Source of the DNA: Nitrospina sp.
GTDB taxonomy: Bacteria > Nitrospinota > Nitrospinia > Nitrospinales > VA-1
Direction of reading: 5' to 3'
Length of the DNA stretch: 36,182 nucleotides
Assembly: GCA_018673915.1 (NCBI GenBank)
Contig: JABHBK010000021.1
Span: 1-36,182 of the forward strand
In this document: one piece after another, positions 7,397 through 14,445 of the stretch
Layout of the letters: each line of letters opens with the position of its first letter
How positions within the stretch are numbered: position 1 is the stretch's first letter
Notes under the pieces: model-generated
What the model saw: only the letters and a program-made list of their open reading frames with translations
Databases searched by the model: none
What the model was told of the DNA's origin: nothing
Position numbers and translations under genes: made by a program

Positions 7397-7748
7397 AACC
7401 CAACCTCGTATCTTTCAGCAAAATAAAAAACACTCCATAATTCCCGCCCATTCAACTTCAGTTGAATATTTGCCCACCAAACCAGCGGAAATTGCGGGGC
7501 AAATACCGGCCTAAAAAATGAGGCGCGGAGAAGAGTGTTCCTCTCATGCACTTATGAGAATAAAAAAGCCTGTCACGTTTCTAATAAACTAACACCCAAA
7601 CAAGGGGTTTTCAAGCCAAATCCAAGAATCTCGCACTTCAAAACCCCTGAATTTTCAAAGGAAATCTTTAAATCATAAGGATGAACCTGCAACGAACCAG
7701 ACTCTGGCAAATACTAGTTTGAAAACCTGTTAGCCCAGGGGTTTTGAG
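7397..7748. other. Gene-free 350-base gap in the DUF1566 array
   Basis: No supportable gene lies here. It holds the AGTTGAAT palindrome at 7450-7467, a TCTCAT/ATGAGA inverted repeat near 7551-7568, and three copies of AGGGGTTTT (7603-7611 and 7737-7745 direct, 7640-7648 inverted). The last direct copy forms a stem with AAAACCTG near 7721, just past the stop codon of the gene ending at 7749, and could act as a weak terminator for it. The rest looks like leader and promoter sequence for the gene starting at 7393, although I found no convincing pair of promoter hexamers. Confidence 0.5.
7450..7467. promoter_or_regulatory. Operator-like palindrome upstream of the DUF1566 array
   Basis: ATTCAACTTCAGTTGAAT is a perfect 8-bp inverted repeat with a 2-base centre, the size and symmetry of a dimeric repressor site. 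It lies 57 bases before the GTG start at 7393. No regulator gene is adjacent, so its role is inference. Confidence 0.4.
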
Positions 7749-8243
7749 CTATCGCCAGCCGCCACCTTGAGTAATCATATCCTTGATTTCAGGGACATGA
7801 CCCACCTTGGTTTTTGAGTTATCAAATTCTCCACGCACCAGGCGAGCACTGGAGTTAAGAATATCATCCACTTCTTTATGCCCACCCGTACCGCTGTTAA
7901 ATGAATAACAATAAGCGGTGATTTTACCTCGTGTATTACTGGTCCAAGTGTCGTACCCACAACCCTCGGCAAATACCGGATCAATATGTATGACCATGTC
8001 GTATTTGTCATTTAAGGATTTATCCACATCAAATAGAGAGTGCGCCTCTCTTTTATTGGGAAGCCGCCAATCAGCATGGCCCGCAAAAGACTCTTCATTC
8101 TTTTTGGTCAAGTATTTTACAGCCGCCCTGTAACTGAGGAATTTCAGCAGGTCCAAATAGGAATCATTTCTCATCCACATCAATTGAGTCAGGTTGTCGG
8201 TGATTGTACCGTCTTCATTGTCTACAAATCTGTTTTCGCTCAT
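7749..8243 (-). CDS. DUF1566 / Lcl_C domain protein (array member 1)
   Basis: A 164-residue single-domain protein: MSENRFVDNEDGTITD, LMWMRNDSY, FAGHADWRLPNKREAHSLFD, FAEGCGYDTWTS and SARLVRGEF, then a short Gly-rich tail (MITQGGGWR). It starts directly at the domain without an acidic tail or signal peptide. No clear ribosome-binding site precedes the ATG. It is the most upstream gene of the array on the minus strand. It is separated from the next member by 350 bases, so it may be a single-gene unit. Domain assignment is firm; function unknown. Confidence 0.8.
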   Translation of the reverse strand: MSENRFVDNEDGTITDNLTQLMWMRNDSYLDLLKFLSYRAAVKYLTKKNEESFAGHADWRLPNKREAHSLFDVDKSLNDKYDMVIHIDPVFAEGCGYDTWTSNTRGKITAYCYSFNSGTGGHKEVDDILNSSARLVRGEFDNSKTKVGHVPEIKDMITQGGGWR

Positions 8244-8302
8244 AGCTGTCTATTATAAATTTTTTAAGTCGGTACCCATATTTTATTCTTCCTGCCCCAC
8301 AA

Positions 8303-8341
8303 AAAGCAAAAAAAAAAGCCGGGGGGCAAGCCCCCCGGCTT
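8303..8341 (-). terminator. Strong intrinsic terminator of the secreted-protein gene
   Basis: On the minus strand, just after the stop codon at 8359, an AGCCGGGGGG/CCCCCCGGCT hairpin (8318-8340) is followed by about ten T residues (the A run at 8308-8317 on the plus strand). Confidence 0.92.
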
Positions 8342-8358
8342 AATAAGCAAATCAAAGT

Positions 8359-8868
8359 TTAACGATTAGCTTCACTGGTTCCGCCACCATCAGCGTTACC
8401 ATTCTGGCTGAAGAGACCGCGCTCGGTACCTTCCGGTTGGCCCATACCTGGCTCAACATACGTTCCAGGTCGAACATGGTCCATGTGGTAATCGGTCTGG
8501 TAAGTTTTCTGAGAACCAGGATCCTTTTTCCACTCAACGCGATTAGCATTTTCTACACGATGCGCCTGACAATTAACTGTGATGTCACCAGGGCCTTTAT
8601 TCGTGAAACTCGTTTTCGGCTCCAAAGAATTTGCCAAGAATCCACCAGGCTCAAGAGTTCTGTCGAAATTCTTGTTGTAGGAATATCCCAATTTACCAAT
8701 GTGGATATGTACTGTGGTTCCAGCAGTTTCGCTCAGGTTCTCAAGAACCCAACTGGCATTAACACAAGCCGCTTTGCTACCAGATTTAAGAGTTGAAACG
8801 TTAGCACTAGCAATGGAAACAGTGAATACAAAAAATACCGCCAATAAAGCTACTACAGTCTTTCTCAT
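8359..8868 (-). CDS. Secreted protein of unknown function
   Basis: I do not recognise this gene. The start at 8868 (MRKTVVALLAVFFVF) is supported by GGGGGA five bases upstream; the longer reading begins at a less likely start. Residues 1-23 are a typical Sec signal peptide ending near ASA-N, so the mature ~146-residue protein should be periplasmic. It has two cysteines (AACVNASW and VNCQAH), a HIHIGKLGYS segment and beta-type hydrophobic alternation. The C-terminus is Gly/Asn-rich (QNGNADGGG) and looks unstructured. It is a single-gene unit with a candidate promoter, a ~170-base leader and a strong terminator, so it may be highly expressed. It sits between the DUF1566 array and the LRR/TPR/radical SAM operon. 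Confidence 0.75.
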   Translation of the reverse strand: MRKTVVALLAVFFVFTVSIASANVSTLKSGSKAACVNASWVLENLSETAGTTVHIHIGKLGYSYNKNFDRTLEPGGFLANSLEPKTSFTNKGPGDITVNCQAHRVENANRVEWKKDPGSQKTYQTDYHMDHVRPGTYVEPGMGQPEGTERGLFSQNGNADGGGTSEANR

Positions 8869-9044
8869 GTGCTCCCCCTTTCGAAGCTTAATTAAAGGTA
8901 AAACCTGAACAATGTAAAACTTTATCAATTCATCAACCTCTTCGGTGATTTGTACTAATAGCCTTAAGTTTCTATTCTTTTATCCTGCTACAAAACAATA
9001 GATTTCCCCTAAAAAAACCTTCAAAGTCTGGCTAGGGTGGCCTG

Positions 9045-9073
9045 AAAATATCAAAACCCCCTTAGGAAGTCAA
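9045..9073 (-). promoter_or_regulatory. Candidate sigma-70 promoter for the secreted protein
   Basis: On the minus strand TTGACT (9073-9068) is followed after 17 bases by TATTTT (9050-9045). Transcription would begin near 9038, giving a ~170-base leader before the ATG at 8868. The 335-base gap 8869-9203 holds nothing else I can support. Confidence 0.45.
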
Positions 9074-9203
9074 GCCTTTAATATCCCCCACAAGACCTAA
9101 CGATATGCCCCTTAAATATCAACACCTTAAAAGACAGCAAAATCCCAACTTCAGGGCCATTGAGCTCCTGTTTTTGAGTTAGATGTCGATAAATTTTTGG
9201 CCT

Positions 9204-9599
9204 TTATACTCTGAACTTCAAAGAGGTCAGGTTTAACAAGTCTGTAGAATTTCGCAGACTTTTTTCACCCTGCTCAGAAATATCATTGACCATCAATTGC
9301 AAAACTCGAATATTTGTTAATTGTTTCGAGGAAGCAAGGTAATTGGCCCCTACGTCAGTAATACTGTTTGAAGCTAAATTGAGATTTCTTAAATTGGATA
9401 ACACAGTGGACTCAGCAAGGGCCTTGACTCCCTCATCGCCAATACCGTTCTGCGAAAGATCCATAGATCGAACGTTTTTTAAACTTTCCTGCTTGGCCAA
9501 TTCTTTCGCGCCCACCTCTCTCAAAAACTGGGCCTTCAAGTTCAAAACTTGTCCGTCTTTGCTTAAACGGTCCCTAATCAATTCATCTACATTTGGCAT
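9204..9599 (-). CDS. Leucine-rich-repeat protein, ribonuclease-inhibitor type
   Basis: A 131-residue protein with about four repeats of the RI type, each ~26-28 residues: VRSMDLSQNGIGDEGVKAL, LRNLNLASNSITDVGANYL, IRVLQLMVNDISEQGEKSL and the partial LTSLKFRV. The N-terminal ~35 residues (MPNVDELIRDRLSKDG..) are charged and helical. No signal peptide or membrane segment. LRR arcs normally bind proteins. It is the last gene of a minus-strand run with the acidic TPR protein (22-base gap) and the radical SAM enzyme before it. A protein-binding role in that operon is likely; the partner is unknown. Confidence 0.8.
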   Translation of the reverse strand: MPNVDELIRDRLSKDGQVLNLKAQFLREVGAKELAKQESLKNVRSMDLSQNGIGDEGVKALAESTVLSNLRNLNLASNSITDVGANYLASSKQLTNIRVLQLMVNDISEQGEKSLRNSTDLLNLTSLKFRV

Positions 9600-9620
9600 A
9601 ATACTCTCCGAATCTCAAGT

Positions 9621-10454
9621 CTACCCGGTGCCCGGGATTTCCTTAGCCTCAAACCCGTATTCGTCATAGATGCTGAAGCCTTCCTGAAGCATCTTTTTTC
9701 CATATTTGACCATCAGATTGGCCTGAGTATGATTTGGGTCGATATCGACCGCTTTTTTCAGGTGTTTCAGTCCCTGCTTTATGTCTTGGACTTCACCGCC
9801 GTATTTTTCAATTTGCCGCGCTTTGTCAAATAAGTCCGAGGCCCACTTATAATAGACAGTAGCTATCTGCTGAGGGACATGTTTACTGATATATTCCATA
9901 ATTTCTTCATCCGCCTGCAAAGTCGGAAGATCTTGAAGAGAAGCCTCAAAGGAACGGAGAGGAATGGCATAATCATCATCATTTACTGAGATAATGGTAG
10001 TCCCTGCCCTATGCTGAGAATGCAGACCTACAGAACTTTTCACCACAGTAGATTGAATCCCCGACATCAACTGATGGTAAAAAAGATTACCGATACCAAA
10101 ATGAATAATAGCGCTGAAAGAGCGACTATCATCTAGCAACAAGGCCTGATCAAAAGATTCATGAGCTTCATCTAACTGCCCTAATTCCGCAAGAGCTTCC
10201 CCCAGGTTGTAAAAGTGAACACAGTTGTCAGGATCTTCTTCGATCTGATTTCTGAATTCTTCGACTTGAGCTTCCAGGTCAAACTCGACCTCCTCCGCTT
10301 CATCATCGAACTCATCAACAGACTCTTCAGACTCTTCAGCCTCCTCAGACCCTTCCGCCTCAATCGGGGAAGTATCATTTTCCACTTGTTCTCCGGTGGC
10401 CAGTTCTTCAGAGGTTGGTTCCTCGGTATCCTGTTCTTTTTCGTCTTCGCTCAT
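9621..10454 (-). CDS. Acidic TPR protein
   Basis: The first ~85 residues are almost continuous acid (MSEDEKEQDTEE.., EESEESVDEFDDEAEEVEFD). A clear TPR follows (CVHFYNLGEALAELGQLDEAHESFDQAL), then a less clear helical middle and a second TPR near the end (GLKHLKKAVDIDPNHTQANL). The start at 10454 is chosen because it gives the MSED start shared with neighbours and lies two bases after the TAA of the radical SAM gene, implying translational coupling; a longer reading overlaps that gene. No signal peptide. A scaffold or substrate-presenting role for the coupled radical SAM enzyme is plausible inference. Confidence 0.8.
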   Translation of the reverse strand: MSEDEKEQDTEEPTSEELATGEQVENDTSPIEAEGSEEAEESEESVDEFDDEAEEVEFDLEAQVEEFRNQIEEDPDNCVHFYNLGEALAELGQLDEAHESFDQALLLDDSRSFSAIIHFGIGNLFYHQLMSGIQSTVVKSSVGLHSQHRAGTTIISVNDDDYAIPLRSFEASLQDLPTLQADEEIMEYISKHVPQQIATVYYKWASDLFDKARQIEKYGGEVQDIKQGLKHLKKAVDIDPNHTQANLMVKYGKKMLQEGFSIYDEYGFEAKEIPGTG

Positions 10455-10456
10455 AA

Positions 10457-11476
10457 TTAAACACAGTAAGGGGGAATCCCTTCTTCCACCCATTCTCCTG
10501 CTTTACCATTATTTATATTTTGGTGATTTTTTTGAATGCCCGAAACCATCTTTTTTCGGGACACATCTACCTTTTGCATAATTTCTATTGGCGAATCCAT
10601 CAAGAGATTGCCAAACTTAGGCTGACACTTCAGGTTGCCTACATCACAGCAGGGAGTTATTTCCCCGGTCTGCTGAACGGTAACAATTTCTATCGTGCCA
10701 CGGGGAATGGTGCATTCCAGCAAGTTAAAATCCTTGGGAAAAGGCTGGGCATTCATAGCCCGGTCACCATTTTTGTTCACATAAAACCCCGGAATCATAT
10801 TCAACCCAAACGTGAAATTGTCTGTGCAGATATAATTTTCCGTACCCTCCATATGCTTTAAAAACTCTCCCTCATTACATTCGGGATTTTCAGCTAACAA
10901 GTTTTCAAGCTTTGCGCGATAAGTCTCAAGCAGGGGCATGACGGATTGATATTTCTTTTCCTGCTCGCCAAAAAATGCCATCAAAAGCTCAATCTGGCTC
11001 AATAAATCCGGCACTTTTTCAAAGATCATGTTGACGATCAACTCGTCTTGTAGCCCAAGAATCTCAATCAGCAGAGGCTTTTGTCGTGACTCCCAAACCG
11101 TTGGATACAAAGTGAAGTCCACACGACCAGACAACTTCATAATCTCAACCAACCTAAGCCAACGCTGAGACTTTGCTGAATTAATGTCCAGGTTGGTATG
11201 AATCCGTACGTTGGGTGTTAGTTTTCTGAATATTTTAAATATTTCAACAATATGAGGGTTTTGAGATGGCTCCCCTCCTGTCAGATTAATCTCCCTCTTG
11301 GCCAACTCATGGAATACCTCCATCTGGAGAATTTTATCCACCATGGTTTGAGCCTGCTCCGGCATCAAATGCCAGTCATCTTTGGATATCTGACTTAGCG
11401 GTTCATAGACATGACAGTATTGACATTCATCACGTACATAGCGATTGCAATTGGCTTCGGCAAAAATATTTATCAT
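10457..11476 (-). CDS. Radical SAM enzyme with CX7CX2C motif and C-terminal Cys cluster (paralogue 1)
   Basis: A 339-residue protein whose N-terminus has CNRYVRDECQYC: Cys10, Cys18 and Cys21, spaced CX7CX2C instead of the canonical CX3CX2C. It also has the radical SAM GGE motif (NLTGGEPSQNP) and a TIM-barrel-like middle. The C-terminal part keeps cysteines LLEC, TPCCDVGNLKC and the final PPYC. These are spaced like an auxiliary-cluster (SPASM or twitch type) domain but not a standard one. A paralogue with every one of these cysteines lies at 19143-20162. The gene is coupled to an acidic TPR protein and followed by an LRR protein. A TTGACA box lies upstream at 11514-11509, but its -10 is weak. 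SPASM-type enzymes often modify peptides or proteins; the substrate here is unknown. Confidence 0.82.
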   Translation of the reverse strand: MINIFAEANCNRYVRDECQYCHVYEPLSQISKDDWHLMPEQAQTMVDKILQMEVFHELAKREINLTGGEPSQNPHIVEIFKIFRKLTPNVRIHTNLDINSAKSQRWLRLVEIMKLSGRVDFTLYPTVWESRQKPLLIEILGLQDELIVNMIFEKVPDLLSQIELLMAFFGEQEKKYQSVMPLLETYRAKLENLLAENPECNEGEFLKHMEGTENYICTDNFTFGLNMIPGFYVNKNGDRAMNAQPFPKDFNLLECTIPRGTIEIVTVQQTGEITPCCDVGNLKCQPKFGNLLMDSPIEIMQKVDVSRKKMVSGIQKNHQNINNGKAGEWVEEGIPPYCV

Positions 11477-11556
11477 ATGCCTTCAATATGTAACTCTCTA
11501 CTTTGTATTGTCAATACTCGCCCTGAAAGTTCTCTGCCTATTTCTTGAACTCCAGA

Positions 11557-12207
11557 TTATTTAGAAAGAGCACCCGTCTCTAAACCCGCATTCAAAATAG
11601 ATCGAACCGGCCTGATGGTAGATAAAGAAAGGCCCGGGCCGCCTTTCATGCTGGGGTAGCTTTTGCCCCGGATATAATTAAATCCCCAAGCATACTTTTT
11701 CTTATAACCCTCGCTTGACCAGAAACAACAACTGGAATAACCGAAGATAGGGTCGATATGAATAACATTTTCAGTCCAGTAATATTTCCAGGGAATATCC
11801 TTATCTTCCTCGTAAAGAGACTCTAGTTCTTTGCGGGTCGGCAGACGCCAGTCAGAATGATTGGCATAAGCCTCATTATTAAATTTTTCAATGAAGATTT
11901 GCGCTTCTTCCCAATTTATCCAAACCTTTTTTTCCTGATAAATATCAATTTTCTTCCACATTAACGCTTCCTTCAAGTCTGTAATGGTCCCATCCTTATT
12001 ATCCTGAAATCTGGGATCATTAGAAGGCTCCAACTCCGGTTTTTCCTCAGTCAGCGAAAGAATCTGACCGCCAAAAATTTCATCGGAACTGCTGTTATTA
12101 GAGTTTGCCAGTGCAAAATCTGCTCCACACACTGCCAACACAAAAAAAGCAACCTGAAGGGATTGGATAAACGGGGGGAATAGTCGAATCGTTTTTTCTC
12201 GGATCAT
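11557..12207 (-). CDS. Exported DUF1566 / Lcl_C protein
   Basis: Unlike the array members it has a hydrophobic N-terminal segment (FIQSLQVAFFVLAVCGADFALA, about residues 10-32) consistent with a signal peptide or anchor. I started it at ATG 12207 (MIREKTIRLF). After a Ser/Asn-rich linker and an acidic stretch comes a full DUF1566 domain: DNKDGTITD, LMWKKIDIY, NHSDWRLPTRKELESLY, IDPIFGYSSCCFWSSEG and TIRPVRSI. The SSCC pair is unusual for the set. A small GCGGAG/CTCCGC hairpin lies at 12237-12251, just before the start. It sits between the NHL propeller and the radical SAM gene. It may be the periplasmic counterpart of the cytoplasmic DUF1566 proteins. Confidence 0.8.
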   Translation of the reverse strand: MIREKTIRLFPPFIQSLQVAFFVLAVCGADFALANSNNSSSDEIFGGQILSLTEEKPELEPSNDPRFQDNKDGTITDLKEALMWKKIDIYQEKKVWINWEEAQIFIEKFNNEAYANHSDWRLPTRKELESLYEEDKDIPWKYYWTENVIHIDPIFGYSSCCFWSSEGYKKKYAWGFNYIRGKSYPSMKGGPGLSLSTIRPVRSILNAGLETGALSK

Positions 12208-12336
12208 CAAGAGTTTCCTAAAAGTCTGGTTTTCTAGCGGAGAACCTCCGCGGGTAAATTGCAATAACCTTACCCTGCGGGCAAAGATTCTATCGGCTCA
12301 ACGAGTTCTTACTCTCTGCCCTCGGCAGCTCGCCGA

Positions 12337-13341
12337 CTACTCTTCCTGTGGTGCCCAGTCAGGCTCCCAGGACAGACACATGCCAGATGGATTATAAAAC
12401 TGGCCAGGCTCTTTACCCACAATGCCCCACTTGGAGATAAAATTCATGTCCGGATCAAACTTTTGGATTCTCTGGTTCAAAGTATCGACGACAAAGACAT
12501 ATCCGTAAGGATCTTCAACCACAGAGACCGGGCAGTTAAACTGACCATCACGCTTGCCCAGTTCTCCAACAATGTCTTGAGAGTGTCCTTCTCGGTCAAA
12601 AAACTGGAGCCGGTTCTGACTTTTTTCGGCCACAATGATTGTGCCATCCCTGCGTACAGCAATTCCGGTGGGGAAATTTAACCTTCCCGGCTCAAATCCA
12701 TATTCCCCGAACTTGGACAGAAATTGCCCGTCTTCATTGAAAATTTGGATCCGTTGATTATCGCGGTCGGCCACATAAATATTTCCTTCCCGATCCAACG
12801 CCAGACCAACGGGAAACTTCATAAAACCGTCGAAATTCCCGGCAAACCCAAAACTGAGAATAAACTCACCATCGCTGTCATATCTTTTAACGCAATGGTT
12901 GGAGGTGTCTGCCACAAGGATGGTTCCAGTAGGTTCTGCAACAATTTCCTCGGGCATGTAGAATTTTTCCTGACCCCAGCCCTCGCCCCCGAACTCGAGA
13001 AAGAAATCTCCATCCGGGTCAAACTTTTGAATCCGGTGAGAACCAGAATCCACCACCCAAATATAACCTTCCGAATCCACGGCAACCCCATTGGGCGTTT
13101 TAAATTCTCCGGGAATATATGGAGGGCGGGTACGCCCGGGCACACCAAAACTCATCAACAGATTTCCATTACCATCGAATTTCTGGATCCGGTCATTGCC
13201 GGTATCTGCCACCCAGACATAAAGCTGGCTGTGATCTATCTGGGGGGCCTCTTCAGGAAGGGTTTCTTCAGCACCGGCTACTTGTAAAGCCTGAGATGAA
13301 TCTTCTTCCTCCTCAATATTTTCTGTATTTTTTTCCGTCAA
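12337..13341 (-). CDS. Six-repeat NHL beta-propeller protein with acidic N-terminus
   Basis: Six NHL repeats of 45-50 residues fill residues ~50-325: VWVADTGNDRIQKFD, IWVVDSGSHRIQKFD, ILVADTSNHCVKRYD, IYVADRDNQRIQIFN, IIVAEKSQNRLQFFD and VFVVDTLNQRIQKFD. They should close a six-bladed propeller, a fold used for protein or nucleic-acid binding. The N-terminal ~45 residues are acidic (EEEEDSSQ..). I chose a TTG start at 13341 (reading MTEKNTEN) with GAGG six bases upstream. The upstream extension is Arg/Phe-rich and unlike any neighbour. No signal peptide results from this start. A second, more acidic NHL protein occurs at 20264-21883. Ligand unknown. Confidence 0.83.
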   Translation of the reverse strand: MTEKNTENIEEEEDSSQALQVAGAEETLPEEAPQIDHSQLYVWVADTGNDRIQKFDGNGNLLMSFGVPGRTRPPYIPGEFKTPNGVAVDSEGYIWVVDSGSHRIQKFDPDGDFFLEFGGEGWGQEKFYMPEEIVAEPTGTILVADTSNHCVKRYDSDGEFILSFGFAGNFDGFMKFPVGLALDREGNIYVADRDNQRIQIFNEDGQFLSKFGEYGFEPGRLNFPTGIAVRRDGTIIVAEKSQNRLQFFDREGHSQDIVGELGKRDGQFNCPVSVVEDPYGYVFVVDTLNQRIQKFDPDMNFISKWGIVGKEPGQFYNPSGMCLSWEPDWAPQEE

Positions 13342-13506
13342 GACAAACCTCACTCCCCGAATCAGGGCAAAATTAAGCTCCAAAAAGGAAAGAGCCCTGA
13401 AAGGGGCTCTTCCGCACCACAACTGAATATTGTTCCCGACAACCCTTCAAGGTTGCCTAAAAAACCTGAGTAACGTTTTCTATCTGCATCAATTCATCCA
13501 GAGGAC

Positions 13507-14109
13507 TTATTTTATCAAGAAGCCTTTTACATCCAGAATCTGGTATTCGAAATCACAGGTTTTTTGAAGCTCATCAAGTCTTTCGTTCCAGTTCTTTTTG
13601 AAATTTTCCAGACTTTCAGACTTAGGTTTCTTTTTCATCAGCCCGACTTCTTTATACAACGGCTTCACCATATTCTTGAAAACCAGCTGGATTATATTCC
13701 GAAGGTTAAGAATACATTGTTTGGTCACTTCTTCCCGAGTCACACCATCTACTTTTTCAAGCAGACGCAGGAACGACTGGATCGTGGTGATCTGAACGGT
13801 ATAGCTTTCAGCCAACCTGTGGTCGTATTTCAAACCGCAATCAATGTAGGCTGGCATGAGGTACATACCAACATGGTGATCGAATTTAACAGAAAGGGTA
13901 ATCAGCTTTTGAAGATAATCAACCTCGCGCAAATCTTCATCTTCATCTTCGCCGGCTGCCAATTCCTTGGCGGCTATTTCCTTTTCCTTTTGAAGCTCGA
14001 GTTTAATCTTTTCCAACTCACTCAAATCCGAAAGGTGGTCTATTTCCTTTTCTTCAACCGCATCATCGCCTTCCGGGTTTTCCTTTGTTTCTGTATCCTG
14101 TTCGCTCAA
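13507..14109 (-). CDS. Acidic, helical protein of unknown family
   Basis: I do not recognise this family. With a TTG start at 14109 (reading MSEQDTETKENPEGDD; AAGGAG seven bases upstream) it is 200 residues. It has an acidic N-terminal tail, a Lys/Glu-rich segment likely to be a coiled coil (LSELEKIKLELQKEKEIAA, about 27-45), then a helical domain with a Leu/Ile pattern and three cysteines (YIDCGLKYDH, TKQCILNL, KTCDFEY). No signal peptide or membrane segment. It shares the MSEQ start with a DUF1566 gene and has a promoter beside repeat copy B, so it belongs to the same regulated locus. The longer start (MLGRRLAL..) is less likely because it overlaps the ribosome-binding site. Confidence 0.7.
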   Translation of the reverse strand: MSEQDTETKENPEGDDAVEEKEIDHLSDLSELEKIKLELQKEKEIAAKELAAGEDEDEDLREVDYLQKLITLSVKFDHHVGMYLMPAYIDCGLKYDHRLAESYTVQITTIQSFLRLLEKVDGVTREEVTKQCILNLRNIIQLVFKNMVKPLYKEVGLMKKKPKSESLENFKKNWNERLDELQKTCDFEYQILDVKGFLIK

Positions 14110-14181
14110 CGCAAGTCTCCTTCCTAACAAGGGTAAAACAATAACCTAATATTTTTAAAAGGGTTCTGGGATTTGGAAGTA

Positions 14182-14211
14182 AGTATAATCCTTTTCCCCA
14201 GAAAGTGTCAA
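14182..14211 (-). promoter_or_regulatory. Sigma-70 promoter directly abutting repeat copy B
   Basis: On the minus strand TTGACA (14211-14206) follows the repeat core without a gap; TATACT (14187-14182) follows after 18 bases. Transcription would start near 14175, about 66 bases before the TTG start at 14109. Confidence 0.65.
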
Positions 14212-14270
14212 CCACTAGGCGTGGGGCCGATTAGCAATAATCTTATCGAGTGAACGAAGAGTTATCTCGG
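14212..14270 (-). repeat. Dispersed intergenic repeat, copy B (core CCACGCCTAGTGG)
   Basis: Read on the minus strand this has the same length (59 bases) and the same outer blocks as copy A (CCGAGATAACTCTT and TCGGCCCCACGCCTAGTGG), with a diverged 26-base centre. It points toward the gene starting at 14109. The 336-base gap 14110-14445 between divergent genes contains this repeat, its promoter and a candidate plus-strand promoter. Confidence 0.78.
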
Positions 14271-14312
14271 CTTAATAAGCTCCTGCCATCTGCCTCCCCT
14301 GCTAAGGGGCAG

Positions 14313-14342
14313 TTGACAGGCCCAATCTGTTAAGGTTACTCT
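14313..14342 (+). promoter_or_regulatory. Candidate promoter for the B12-type radical SAM gene
   Basis: TTGACA (14313-14318) is preceded by a CCCCT/AGGGG inverted repeat and followed by GG, as in the promoter at 16324. The best -10 is TACTCT (14337-14342, 18-base spacer), which is a weak match. It would serve the gene starting at 14446. Confidence 0.35.
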
Positions 14343-14445
14343 TTTTCTATAAATATGATTTTATGCAGTTAAAACCGTTTCCACCGGGAGAGAAAGAGGC
14401 TTAATCTCTCTTTTTGAGACATAAAAAGGTTCTCCAGGGAATTTC

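Noticed and set aside
3595-12207. Diversity-generating retroelement, suggested by multiple DUF1566 (lectin-like) proteins
   Set aside because: DUF1566 proteins can be retroelement targets, but there is no reverse transcriptase gene and I saw no template/variable repeat pair with adenine-specific changes.
12724-13287. A 187-codon plus-strand open frame
   Set aside because: It is antisense to the NHL repeats at 12337-13341; its repeated look comes from the repeats on the other strand.
13564-14127. A 187-codon plus-strand open frame
   Set aside because: Antisense to the acidic helical protein; its Phe/Leu-rich content is the complement of Glu/Lys codons.
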